Shown one piece after another: positions 45,218 through 56,381 of a DNA stretch of 64,000 nucleotides. The position numbers were made by a program, and so were the translations under genes. The DNA is taken from NCBI GenBank assembly GCA_000497125.2, contig CM035321.1, positions 1,330,001-1,394,000 on the forward strand, written 5' to 3'. The DNA comes from Spironucleus salmonicida (Eukaryota; Fornicata; Diplomonadida; Hexamitidae). Every line of letters begins with the position of its first letter. The stretch's first letter is position 1. The notes under the pieces were generated by a model. That model was given only the letters and a program-made list of their open reading frames with translations, was not told the origin of the DNA and did not search any database.

Positions 45218-48200
45218 ATGTCCTTCCCCTAATCTTTGTAAGCTATATTACCCATTAAGGAAGATGCGATGTTCATCTTCTAAACAAGAGAATTCAATCA
45301 GTAAAATCCGAATTCGCTCACATCCATTATCTTTAGACTCCTATTCTAGGATGATATTAAAGGTGTATTGCTTGTCATTTACAAGACTTCTGACATAGAT
45401 ATCCTTTGTATTTCTGATGCATCCTTCACCAAATTAGCACAATTTTAGTCCCCATAAATTAGAGTAATAAAAGTAGAGAAGGGCGGTGATATCCCCAAAG
45501 GCCTAACTGATGTCATCGAAAAGATGAAAACACTACAAATGGTATCCTATGCGGATGATGTGACCTCAAATTTAACACAAAAACTCATCGATAACTTAAA
45601 ATCAAACGCCGTAACGATAAGCAAACTATCACTTCCAGAAAGATTTTACCACCTCCAACCGTCAGATTTCCCACAAATAAAAACTGCAGTGGCTGCCGCG
45701 CAAACTTCATTCACAGCAGCCATTGAAGCACTTACCAAACGTGCTCCAAAGCTTATAGTCGATAAAATCTTCGCCGGTTACGAAACCATCGAGAAATCTA
45801 ACTAATTCTCGATCTTCACACCCTAGCAAACCAAATTATCTATTACGCAAACCCTCTAGGAAGGCGCACTGGCGAAGGGCCTCGCCGCGTTGCGAGCTGG
45901 GTTCTCTTGTGCCTCGGAAATGAAGGAGAGCAAATTCCAGGCGGTCCAAATTTCTTGCAGCTCAACGCTACCATTCCAAGTTACCCTTGGCCGCATGGCG
46001 ATCGTCTGCCCTGAAGCGCTCAAAAAAGACGTCTAAATCGCGCTGGACAAGCTCGTGGAGCTGCATGAATTGAGCATCAAAGCGGTCCTTCCGGATATGA
46101 CAAGCGACCAGCTAAATGCAGCTTTTGGCAAGCTCAGAACAGCTTCAGAGCTCAAAATAAGCGAGAAACTGTCGATTTCGGCCGTCTGCGGAGCCAGCCA
46201 GGCCGGAATTTCGCTGAAGTCCGACATGCCGAATTTGCACTGCCCAATGAGCGCCAAAAGCGGCGATTCAGCGTTCGTCACTGACGCAAATACGCCGTTT
46301 TTAATCCGCACGACCGCGCTGATCGAAGTGGCTGGAAACGCGTTTTACGCGACTTTTGCGGACACGATTATGCCGATGGAGGCCGAATCGGTAAGCCAGA
46401 AGTCGCTCACGAGCCCGTTTCACACGCGTGCGAGCGTGAACGAGGTTTTGCGCGACTATTATATCATTAGAGAGGTGATTTCGGAGCAGCCAAAAACAGC
46501 ACCAAAACCCTCAAAATATCCCGTAAACACCCCTTTGAAGCAGAAAACGCTCGACGATTCGGACGATTCGGACTCGAATTCGGCCCAGGACGTGCTGGCG
46601 AAGCGGCGCGAGGCGCAGGCGAGGCGCCGCATGCTGAACGAGCGCCACGAGGAGCTCAGAACACTCCTGAAGGAGGACATGCAGCGGCGGCTGCAGACGC
46701 AGAAATTGATCTGCGACGCCGAAAACGCGCAAATCATCGAAATTGCGTACAAAGAAATCACAGATTTGCCGCACGCGCTCGAATTCACCAAAAATTCGGT
46801 CGTTCCGGGCGAGAAAATGTTCTTTTTCATCAACGGGCGCCCTGTCTGCTTTTTGAGTTCACTCCTGCACTCCGTGACCGTCTCTGGGGACGACAAAAAG
46901 CAGATTAGGATCAAGTTTATCGCGCCTGGTCAGATCGTCGGAAAGCGCGAAATGCACCCGCAATTGGAGAGTTACAGCGAGTACTCGTTTTTGAAAGAGA
47001 TCGTTTTGGAGACTTCGAACTTTTCGGTCGTTGGGAAGATCACTGACCGCTTCGAGAAAATCCGGCAAAATGCCGACAAATCGCGTCGTTCTGATGCCAC
47101 TGATATTTATCAGTTTGCAGAGTTCGACGTCGATTATTTGACGCCTAACATTTTGCGTGACTTTTTGACCTCTTTGGAGCCAATAAAGAGCACGAAATCG
47201 CTGTTTTAGATCGGATCTAATACAATCGGTTAGACGCTTGAAATGCGGCCTAAAATGAAGTCTGCTAACGGCGGATAAGGCAGGAAGGATCAGGGTGATT
47301 TGTCGATTTTAGAAAATGGCATAAAATACAGATATGCGGCTGCTGGCTAGGCTGCTGTGGAGATTTTCTTCTGTTTCCGAGGAATTCGCAAGATTTTCTA
47401 CGAGAAATTCAGAGATAATTAGCATTTTTGTGTGGTCAGTATTTTGCTGTACAAAGGCGTCAGAATCGAGGAGATTATTGTAGATTAGGGAATGCTGAAA
47501 TACATCGTTTAAGATCCCAATATGTACGAAAGGTTCACGTTCATATGCTCTATGGAAACATAAATGCAGCTTGGGTAAGGCAGAGATAGAGAAGAGGCAG
47601 AATAAGAGAACCAAACTAGGTAGATGATGAGGCGCGCGAATTCGCGTTTTGAAGAGTTTTTTGATAAGCTTAATTAGTAAGTAAACGAATATTGTCAGCT
47701 AATCACCGCTGAAGAAAGGGCCAAGAATCCTACTTTTATCAACCCAATCGGTATGATAAGCTAAGTATCTAGAAGGACCAAAATGCTCAAATTTACTGGT
47801 TCGGTTGAAATGAAAGGGTAGCAGTAAGTGTTCTCTTATGATCCGAATTTCCTAGGTGTTTTTAATGGTAAAGTATAGAAAACAATCGATATGAGCGATA
47901 TTCAGATTGTTGTATTCGAAAATATCAGCTATTCGACCCATAATGCGTTTTAAATTGCCTTTGTGTACAAGGATATACGTGTTGAACCCTATATTATAAG
48001 ATAAATTTAATTCCATTTTGTTACGGATCTCCAAGACTATTTCACTGAAAACAAAGTCTACTGGGCTGAGTTGAACGATTCATGTGTCTGGGCCGAAATG
48101 AGGAAGCGATTCAACGCATCCAGGGAAGAATATGAGCAGTTTGTTATAGATGGTGGCTGGGTATACGAATTCGGTCTAAACTCGGACAACGAGGGTGTAG

Positions 48201-48352
48201 AAGCTGATGAGGAAGACGAAGACGCATACACCGCAAGCGTAGATGCGGATCCCGATGATGACGAGGAGGCACCAAGCGAGTATGCCAGCGAGAGCGTGAA
48301 AGAGAGCGATGGATCTGAGTCCGTTTACGACTGGAGCAGGAGCGAGGACTGA
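45218..48352 (+). CDS. SPT16: FACT complex subunit Spt16
   Basis: A single 1,044-residue frame under the TGA-only code (ATG 45218, TGA 48350-48352); standard-code reading would break it into at least six pieces. The order is an N-terminal Spt16 lobe, an aminopeptidase-like domain (about 170-420), a charged dimerisation region (DDSDDSDSNSAQDV), and the middle domain with paired PH folds (about 800-930). In the middle domain, QIVVFENISYSTHNAFQIAF matches the family's VERVQFGLKNFDMVFVF region. It ends with QFVIDGGWVYEF, the family's DGGWSFL motif, and an acidic tail. Human Spt16 is 1,047 residues. FACT is a histone chaperone for transcription and replication. The central third is strikingly GC-rich. 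Confidence 0.9.
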
Positions 48353-48361
48353 CGTAATACT

Positions 48362-48832
48362 TCACTTTTGGTAGTTGTAGTCGAACAGGTTGTTATTTTT
48401 TTTCCAAAATTCCCTATTCTTCTGCACCGCCCGCTTGTCAACAACCCTTTTACTGATCTCATCAAGTTCCTAGTCTAACCTTGTTCGCGGCATATATTTG
48501 TTGTACTACATCCATTCATTCTGGGCCTTGTACCGCGGTAGGTCGAACCCTACTGCCTGAATTGCGTCGTCTGTGACTTTTTAAAAGTCGATTTCTGAAT
48601 AGCATCGCTATTAGTTAACTACCTTTACTGGAACATGGTTATATTTTATTTATTTTGAAGGCTTTTCACTGAAAAGTGGAATTAATTACGTAGTTTCGTA
48701 AAGGCTACATAACTATGGCTTTAGATTGGTTGAAGTAGGAGCAATGTACATATCAGATTTAAGAAGCTTCTAGTTAAATTTGGTATGCAGTTTTATTTCT
48801 GATAGTGAAGTTTATGACTTCGAAAGAGACAT
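48362..48832 (-). CDS. Hypothetical protein, 156 residues
   Basis: ATG 48832 to TGA 48362-48364. After an ordinary N-terminus, the C-terminal half is charged: TDDAIQAVGFDLPRYKAQNE, then NKYMPRTRLDQELDEISKRV and a basic end (REFWKKNNNLFDYNYQK). It converges with Spt16 with 9 nt between stops. A different frame starting at 48881 runs only to a TGA near 48754 and is ignored. No family recognised; composition and position support a real gene. Confidence 0.6.
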
Positions 48833-48979
48833 CGGTTTCTTGATAGTCTTTCCAAGAATCATTCTTAAAAATATATATCATATTATTATACACGACTCTT
48901 AGATATTATGAAACCACATAAATTATTACAGTTGATAATTAATTATATATTATTAAACAAATAAATGAGAATCAGTACA

Positions 48980-50506
48980 TCATGGCATTAACATACCATA
49001 AGTTCTAGGATAGAGAACGGAATCTCTGATGTTATAGATGCCTAATACCCAGCAGACGAATCTATCTAATCCAAGCCCACAACCGCCGTGGGGATGAGCA
49101 CCATACTTTCTTACGTCTGTATACCAATAATAATCGTCAACTGAAATACCTTCTTTTTCATATGCCTTCAAAGTGGTCTCAATATCAGGGATTCTCATGC
49201 TCCCACCGACGATTTCTCCTACAGTTGGAACGAGTAAATCGACTGAATCTGTCAGTAACTAGTTCTCCTTACATTTTGGCATATAAAAAGCCTTGATTTG
49301 AGCAGGGAACTTGGTCAAGAAGACTGGTTCGTTAATTTCGTCAATCATCTTTCTTTCTTAGGTTTCAGCGATATCGTCACCAAACTTGAATGCTTCTCCC
49401 GCATCGTTCAAAATATTTCTCTCGTTCAACCAAACGATAGCTTCCTCGTACGACATGCGCTTGAATGGTTATTTAAGCATTTATAATGGCTCAGGGTTGA
49501 CAACTTTGAGCAATTCACCGTGTCTAGTAAGCATGTTGTTGACCACAAAGCAAACCATGTCCTCAATGTTCTGAAGAAGATCGTCGAAAGTGATGAACGC
49601 GTGCTCGGTCTCTAAATGCGTAAATTCGGCTAAATGGCGCCTCGTGTTGGCCTTTTCTGCACGATATGAAGGAGCGATGCAGTAAACATCACCAACGGCG
49701 TGAATAACTGACTCCAAATAGAGCTGAGACGACTGGGTCATGTAAGCCGTATCTCCGTAATAATCGAGTTTAAAGAGGCTGCTACCACCCTCACAAGCCG
49801 TGTTGACGATTGTTGGAGGGTTAACTTCCGTCCAATCTTTCGATGTGAAGTGCTCCCTGAAAAGTTGTAAAATGTGATTTCTGAGCTTTATTGTCGCACT
49901 GCCCTTCTCGAAACGGTGGTAAATGTGCCTGTTCTTTCCACGAATTTCGAGGCCGGAATTCGCCTGCAGAAGGTTCTCAAAATCGCCTTCTGAGGTGCCT
50001 ATAATTTCGATGTAATCGGCGCTGAGCTCGAAGCCGCCTATGGCCTTCTCCTCGCTTTTCAGCTCCCCTTTCACGAGGATTGCGGTCTCGCGGACGAGCT
50101 TCTGGCCGATTTTCGCGCAGTCGCCGTGCAAGACAACCTGGCAGTAGCCGTGACCGTCACGAAGTGTCACGAAAACGAGTTTCGACGACTGGATTCTGAC
50201 GCGGTGGCACCATCCCTGCAGGAGAGCGCGCGAAGTTGGGACAAGAGCGTTGAGCTTGAGGCAGGTCGCGGCAGGGAGGGATACGTCCTCAGTGAGTGTG
50301 AATATCGCGTCCTGCGTTTTTCTGGCCGATTCGTCGTTAGCGAGCTTCTCGGCGGTAAATTACTTTTTGTACTTGATATCGACGCCCTTGGCGAGCGTTT
50401 TTGCTTTGTTCTTGGATATCGGCTCTCCGGACTCCTCTGTCATTGTTTTGATAGCCTCCAGTTCGGCAGCAATCTCGGTAGCGTATTGCTCGGTGTATGT
50501 GGACAT
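48980..50506 (-). CDS. Asparaginyl-tRNA synthetase (class II, cytosolic)
   Basis: A 508-residue frame, ATG 50506 to TGA 48980-48982. A charged eukaryotic N-terminal extension is followed by an OB-fold anticodon-binding domain (SRALLQGWCHRVRIQSSKLV, VTLRDGHGYCQVVL). The catalytic domain has motif 2 (YRAEKANTRRHLAEFTHLE) and motif 3 (GGCGLGLDRFVCWVLGI). WYTDVRKYGAHPHGG precedes motif 3, as in AsnRS rather than AspRS. It charges tRNA-Asn. The 5' half of the gene is GC-rich and the 3' half AT-rich, without any change in protein conservation. It is divergent from the small gene upstream. Confidence 0.92.
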
Positions 50507-50817
50507 TTATAAGGAACGGTGATTTAAGAGAAGTGGTGGGATAAGTTGATATTATACTGAAATAAAGTAAATCTTTAATAATTCTTTACAAATATAACAA
50601 TTTACTGTATAATACTTAGGTGCAGTAGATATTGTGTATTTAAAATTATGTAATTAATAAGTAATATAAAGTTAAATATAAAAATCTTAGGGAGATATTT
50701 AGGGAAGATATATAGTGGCGAAAATCCAATTATAGATATAGATAAGAAAAATAACGAGTTTCTAAAAAAATTATTTTAAGTAAAAACATTAATTGTATCC
50801 ATATTTATAAATTTTTA
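50507..50817. other. AT-rich spacer
   Basis: 311 bases between the AsnRS start and the stop of the next minus-strand gene. Nothing recognisable. Confidence 0.5.
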
Positions 50818-51063
50818 TCATTAATTCACGTCAGAATTTGATTAAACACGTTCTTGCTTAGTATTTCTAATAGATGTTTTTTCTTGAATATATTACGCTT
50901 TACTATTTGACTGAAGTAGAGAATCAATAATTTCATCATCATAGTTATAATTAATTTTTACTGTTTCTGTTATATTGAAAGAGTAATTCAACCCTTATGA
51001 TTCTTCAATGACTTCCGGTACCAGATGAATGTTAATTTATTATTCTTACATTATGTAAATCAT
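50818..51063 (-). CDS. Small hypothetical protein, 81 residues
   Basis: ATG 51063 to TGA 50818-50820. Polar and slightly acidic (INYNYDDEIIDSLLQSNSK in the middle), no membrane segment. The start lies 48 nt from the divergent start at 51112, a plausible shared promoter. Low-confidence small gene without a recognised family. Confidence 0.4.
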
Positions 51064-51111
51064 TAATAAACTGATATAATAATAATATTTATTCCTTTCT
51101 AATTTATCTGA

Positions 51112-51852
51112 ATGTCACTTCCACCTGGATTTGTCTTAGAATAGAAAACTTTTGAGCTTTCATTCACTTAACCGAGTTAGATATCAAGACAGTATATTAA
51201 TTAATTTACTGATCATATACATACAGCTCCTAGCCCTATTTCGACTAATCAATAGAATTATATCAAAGCTACAGCAATTTCCAGAATCAACAAAGTAAAC
51301 TAACAGAAAGATATAATATTACCCTATTTACTATCATTCCCTGTCAGTTCTGATCTGATCCCTTCAGCATATGCACTAAGCTTTGATAACTTTGCCATGA
51401 TTGTCTCTTCCAAGGTGGAGAAAGAACTTTAAAGAGTTACAAGACTCTCAAGATCCGCCAAGGGTATATAAATTTTAACAAATTTACTTCAATCTGACAC
51501 CTAGTTAAAACCAGAGTGTATACAGTATTTGCTGCATTTGGACCCTATGTTTGGCTTGCTTAATAGTCTCAAAGACTACATTATTAAGAACAATATATTC
51601 AACTTAGTAAAATCTGACATTATCAACTCAGAATGCATTGCCTTCCTGCCAATATTTCTTGCCAGCATCACTATCGACGAGATAATAGACCTATGTAAAC
51701 TTCCAGCAAAGCCTATTACTTTCTGGATATATATGAGAAATATCGTAAAAGATATGGACTAGGATCAAAAAGATGATTTATCAATGGCCTCCCTGGACTT
51801 CGATGGTAAAGGAGAAGAATTTAACAAATTTGTTATGGAAATTGTAGAGTGA
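51112..51852 (+). CDS. Hypothetical protein, 246 residues
   Basis: ATG 51112 to TGA 51850-51852. Mostly alpha-helical, with hydrophobic clusters such as ECIAFLPIFLASITIDEIID and a DLSMASLDFDGKGEEF end. It has no clear transmembrane segment and no repeat. It converges with the PQ-loop gene copy 2 with 13 nt between stops. A string resembling its last codons also lies beside PQ-loop copy 1 at about 24353-24371, where no other part of this gene exists. Function unknown. Confidence 0.6.
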
Positions 51853-51865
51853 AAGTAAGGTTCAA

Positions 51866-52762
51866 TCATTCATCTGCACCATCCTCTAGTGCATTCTCAT
51901 GTACAGGAGATTCAACACTTTCAGGTTTTTTATAAACCTTCGTGTAGTAATAAAACTAACATAATATTACAACGTCAAGTGAAACTGGAACAAATGCTGC
52001 CAGGAAATACGGAATTTGGTCATATGATGAGGAAATGTTGGCTGAATCAAAAATATAAATGCTTGCCGTTGAAAGGCAAAGCTAAGAGAGCTATGTAACA
52101 TTAGCCGCTATAGTGATACAGAACATAACGACAGAGAGTCCTTCCACCGACTTTCTTTTATAATTCAAAGCTATCTAAAACGGCCTTGTCAGACAGTAAA
52201 ATGGTACAGTGGCATAACCTAACACCAAGCCTATAATATTTCGAGTTTTCGATATTACGGGAGTGCTGCACTCGGTGAAAACCCCAGTTGTAGAGGTGAA
52301 AAGCTAACCTTATAGGACTCCGATGGTAATCAGAAGCGAGATAACATATGCGAAGATCATCCCATAAATGATACCTTCTTACAAGTTAACTTTTATTGAC
52401 CGTGAGATAGGTGTTTTCTTAGAGTAGAAAATCTACTAAAATATCATAACAATATCCATTGATATCCAAATTGCTGCTAATATTCGTTAAGTAAATAGTA
52501 AATCAAGAACAAATACAGAAACTAAATTCAATGTATCTCCAGACACCAGAAAGAGTATAAAGCCCCATGACATACCACCTGATGACTTTATAAGATACTG
52601 CTCCCTAATTTGAGGGTAATTTGCGACAACCCAGCAAAATAGAGAAAGCCACCCAAAAATGAATTGGGCATAATCTAGATTGTTGTACTTGCAGTCGCCA
52701 AAAGCTGCATTAATGAAGGCATTTGCATCGTCTCCGTCATGTTTTGCGCATCGGCAGGGCAT
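51866..52762 (-). CDS. PQ-loop repeat membrane transporter, copy 2
   Basis: A 298-residue frame, ATG 52762 to TGA 51866-51868, aligned without gaps to copy 1 (24378-25274, offset 27488). The first PQ motif NYPQIREQY and the altered second motif TRPFQIALNY are the same. About 550 central bases appear identical. A stretch at about 52447-52540 carries several substitutions, the next about 200 bases are again identical, and both termini differ (MPCRCAKHDGDD here against KQSGAD in copy 1; the C-terminal tails differ). The predicted function, as for copy 1, is lysosome-type amino-acid export. Confidence 0.82.
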
Positions 52763-53624
52763 TATTAATAACTTATTGTACTGTAATTATATCGGCTGGA
52801 AATTAATTATTACTAGATTCGACTGATACGCTATTTAGATTTTTAAAACTAATGATTAGTCTATTTTTCAAATTTTACGGATAAATACACACTATAGTAA
52901 TAAAACATAGTATACTTCAAATATATAGTCATATTTTATTGAACAAACTAGATAATATAATTATTATATAATTTACATATATGTTTAGCTAAAATTATTC
53001 GTAAGAAACACAAGATAAATTACTATTTACTAGTTATAGTGAATGTATTAACAAAAATAATTAAGGATCAACATATAATTTAGCACGAGTAAGTATTGCT
53101 ACTTATTGAAAAAAATATATTGATTTCATATAATGTATATATATAATTAATCATACGATTTTCAATTAGAATTTAATGTATTCCATGGAAATTTAAAAAA
53201 TAAGCAAGCATGGCTAAGAAACTTAAAATATATTTAATCGATTTTATTCTATAATCTCTGCATTACATAACTCTTTTTCAGTTCTATAAGAATAAACTCA
53301 AGCTATGAGGACACTAAGTCCTTTTATACTTTATGGTCATATTTATTAGAAAATATTAAACTTTTTAAATAAAACACATCTGAGTTTATACTTAGTTAAA
53401 TTAATTCAGTTATAATCTGTGCACTAAATTTACAAATTAGTATACACCAACTTTAAAAATACACTAAATACTAAAAAATCTTATAATATATCTAGGTCTA
53501 AAATTATAATATTACACTATAATATTACAATTTCAAAATTATATTATTTGTTGTAAGAAATAATATTGGCATAAACTGTATCTTCGGCTATATAGAACCA
53601 CTCTATGATTTAACGCCTTCTAAT
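52763..53624. other. AT-rich spacer
   Basis: 862 bases of very AT-rich DNA. A short ATAATATTAC string is repeated at about 53505-53530. No supported gene. Confidence 0.5.
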
Positions 53625-54056
53625 ATGTCTGATGAGTACCTCGAGATGCTGAAGCCGGACCCCCACATGACGCCGGCGATCCAGGCCGAGATCGACACCT
53701 TCCCCAAGCTGTCCCGCGCGCAGTAGGTGAAGTTCTTCCAGGACAGATGCGGGGGCTGGGAAGACGAGACCACCTGGAACTTCTACTGGCAGTACATCCG
53801 CATCATCCAGGACTAGGACGACAACGACAAGATCATCTCCGAGATTTGCGGTGATTCGACCCACACCAAGGAGGAGATCGATGAGCTTGAGAAGCAGCTC
53901 ACCGATGCGAAGCTGAAGTACGCCGGGCTGCAGAAGCAGAAGAGGGAGGCAGACAGCGTCGCAATGGGCAACATGCAGCGCGAGGCGGAGAAGCTCACCC
54001 AGGAGCGCCAGGACGCCGCCGCCCTCCAGCAGGAGCAGGACGAGCTGAACATGTGA
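53625..54056 (+). CDS. MSD-family coiled-coil protein, member 1
   Basis: A 143-residue frame, ATG 53625 to TGA 54054-54056, strongly GC-rich (codons such as GCG, GCC and CAG) between AT-rich spacers. It starts MSDEYLEMLKPDPHM and contains TTWNFYWQYIRIIQDQD, then a coiled coil of Glu/Lys/Gln heptads (about 80-143). Two relatives lie nearby: 54066-54464 (diverged) and 61959-62390 (near-identical). In-frame TAG codons (AQQVKFF, IQDQDD) read as Gln. Family not recognised. Confidence 0.7.
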
Positions 54057-54065
54057 TTGGTTTGC

Positions 54066-54464
54066 TCACTCATTCAGTTCCTCTGCCGCCGCTGTATCGT
54101 CCTAAGCACGATCCTCTACTGCTTCCTATCCTATCTTCTTATTCTGGCGATCCTCTACCACACGCTGATGACGCTGCTTCGCATCCTCCAGCTCCTACTG
54201 GGCCTCACGTAGTTGAAGCTCCAGAGCAGGAATATCAGCATCAATCTCTTATGCTACTTTCTCTGTTCCGTCCCGATCCTCAATTGGTCGTAGTATGCGC
54301 CAGTAGAAGTTCCAAATAGCCACCTGGTGCATTTTTGGTAGCCACTAATTGCGCCAGGTTCGTTATTCCTCGGATGTAAGTGTTGGATAGAGTGCGATTG
54401 CATCATGCGTATCTTGCGGGGTATCTGGGTCTTTGATCAGGTACTGGACATACTGGTCTGACAT
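54066..54464 (-). CDS. MSD-family coiled-coil protein, member 2
   Basis: A 132-residue frame, ATG 54464 to TGA 54066-54068, convergent with member 1 (9-nt gap). It starts MSDQYVQYLIKDPDTP. VAIWNFYWRILRPIEDRD matches the WNFYW...I.D region of member 1, and a coiled coil follows. The frame is also open to an ATG at 54551, but the MSD start aligns with the paralogue, so I prefer 54464. Its last codons (AATGAG, TGA, then the 9-nt gap) are also found next to member 3 at 61941-61958. Confidence 0.7.
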
Positions 54465-54916
54465 TTGTGGAGGGGTGATTGGGAGTGGTAACGTATGGGG
54501 ACCAGTGGAAGTTTCACAGTTAAACATAGTGCATCCAGTTAGTACTAACATTTGATGGCAAATTGGATTGTTATACTTAAATTGTTTACAAACATTACTA
54601 AGATGCTGTAAAAAATTATCATTATGGATGATATATCTTGTATAGTTTGATATAATTAGAAATACTATATATAATATCTTTATATGATCTCTATCAGTCT
54701 ATATATGAGTTTAATTCTACTAGAAAAAAGAACTGATGTTTTCATAATATTCTACAATATTAAAAATACAATAGCTATATTGTATATTAAGACCATAACG
54801 TATTTATACTATATATATTCCGCTTTTATTAAGGGGTTTACCATCCGCCCTCCATATAACTAAAAATTAAATATATAATATATATTAAAAATTAAATTAG
54901 GTCTTCTCAGAAATTA
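54465..54916. other. Spacer, AT-rich after about 54550
   Basis: 452 bases between divergent genes. An in-frame extension of the gene on the left reaches 54551; the rest has no supported gene. Confidence 0.45.
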
Positions 54917-55507
54917 ATGTCAGATTCGTCCACTTCCTCGAAACCTCTTGCAAACGAAATTTAATCCTTTAATGAATTTATATAACGTTTTAAATATCCT
55001 ATAATAGCTACAATTATAGCTATTATTCCATTTTTATTCGCTCTATCCCCTTGTCCTAACAACTTCAAAAAACACCAATTCACCTGCAAATTAAACGACT
55101 GTGAGTCAAAATGCAATGGTGGAGGATGTAGGTATGATCCTGTGAACCATAAATTTTCTTGCGTATGTAAAATTCATTTTGAAGGGTAATATTGTGAAAA
55201 TTGTGAAGAAGGTTATTTATATCAAAGCGATACAAAAGATTGTGAGCTTAAATCTTGTGTAAATGGGAAATATTAAAATGGAAAGTGTATATGTAAAGAT
55301 AATTATTCAGGTGATTATTGCGAAAATTGTAAAGGATAAATATATTAAAATAAGTGTATATTAAATATCGTTTGTAATGAAAAATAAAAACAGGTTTTTT
55401 CTGGGGGTTAGTTCAGCTGCTAGTGCAATAATGGATTCACTGGTAATAAATGCTAAAAATGTGAGAAAGGAAAAGTAGTTGTGGATAATATCTGTGTACA
55501 AAAGTGA
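54917..55507 (+). CDS. Membrane protein with EGF-like Cys modules
   Basis: A 196-residue frame, ATG 54917 to TGA 55505-55507. A short cytoplasmic-looking N-terminus leads to one hydrophobic segment (about 28-46, YPIIATIIAIIPFLFAL). At least three EGF-like modules follow, with patterns such as FSCVCKIHFEGQYCENCEEG, CICKDNYSGDYCENCKG and FSCQCNNGFTGNKCQKC. With no clear cleavable signal, it is probably a type II membrane protein with the Cys modules outside. Cys-rich EGF-like membrane proteins form large families in diplomonads. Confidence 0.75.
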
Positions 55508-55517
55508 ACGATTTATC

Positions 55518-56090
55518 TCATTTTACCTGCTTAACATCTGCAATTACCGTGCTAAGGATAGACTTATACCCATCATTTGATGTATTATCAATATTAAAAT
55601 CCCAGGTAAATGATTGATACCATTTGTAAGTTTTGTCCATCCAGTCACGTGAGTCCTCCGAGAAATTTCTTCTGAAAGGCTCTTTAGCGAGTCTATCCTG
55701 AATTCTGACCCATAGTATTTCAGAGTCGACACTAATGTTAACAGTTGTGATTTTGATACCAACCTTGCTCATTTCCTGTATTTATGAATATATTAACTGC
55801 TTAAATGCAGCCTATTCTGATTCAGTACATTTTGAGTAATACAAAGCGCAATATGGTGACCTATCCGCATAGATTGTTTTGCCTTTATGTTGTTCGTAGA
55901 GGCGAAGAAGCCTATTAAACCAGTTTGCTACCCAAATAAATTCCATTGTAAGAGACTAGGAATGAATAATATCATAGTGTGGCATATCAATAAACATTTC
56001 ATCTAACACAATTTCTCCCTACTCTATTAAATGTTCACATATTGTTGATTTACCTACACCATGACAGCCCTCTAAACATATTACGTTCAT
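55518..56090 (-). CDS. Deoxynucleoside kinase-like P-loop kinase
   Basis: A 190-residue frame, ATG 56090 to TGA 55518-55520. It begins MNVICLEGCHGVGKST with a P-loop at residues 8-16. YADRSPYCALYYSK follows, equivalent to the (D/E)RS motif of deoxynucleoside and thymidine kinases. A basic lid-like segment is RIQDRLAKEPFRRNFSED. Size and motif order fit the dNK/TK2-like or thymidylate-kinase-like superfamily; the substrate is uncertain. Salvage kinases matter in diplomonads, which lack de novo nucleotide synthesis (established for Giardia). Convergent with the EGF-like gene, 10 nt between stops. Confidence 0.75.
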
Positions 56091-56381
56091 TATAAGAGGA
56101 AAGTCGAACTTATTAATTAAAATTATTTATATTATAATATGATTTATAATATTTCTGTTATTATTTCCCGGTATAGTTTAAGGAAATTTTTAATTATTAA
56201 TTAAAAGTAAATCTAATTATTATATTTGTTTTAGATAGAATTGATATAAAATAATTGGTATATTTATAATGTATATAATATTTATTACTGTTTAACAAAT
56301 AATATATATTATACTTTTTATATTGTATTATTTTTCAATAAAGATAATAAATGTCATTAAACAAGATACAAATATTACTAA

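Noticed and set aside
46459-46914. 151-codon minus-strand frame and smaller ones nearby
   Set aside because: Antisense shadows in the GC-rich centre of Spt16.
48754-48881. Small minus-strand frame starting at 48881
   Set aside because: It ends at a TGA near 48754 and overlaps the start of a better-supported gene in another frame.
54053-54319. Plus-strand Pro/Leu-rich frame
   Set aside because: Antisense to the MSD-family gene at 54066-54464, which aligns with its neighbours.
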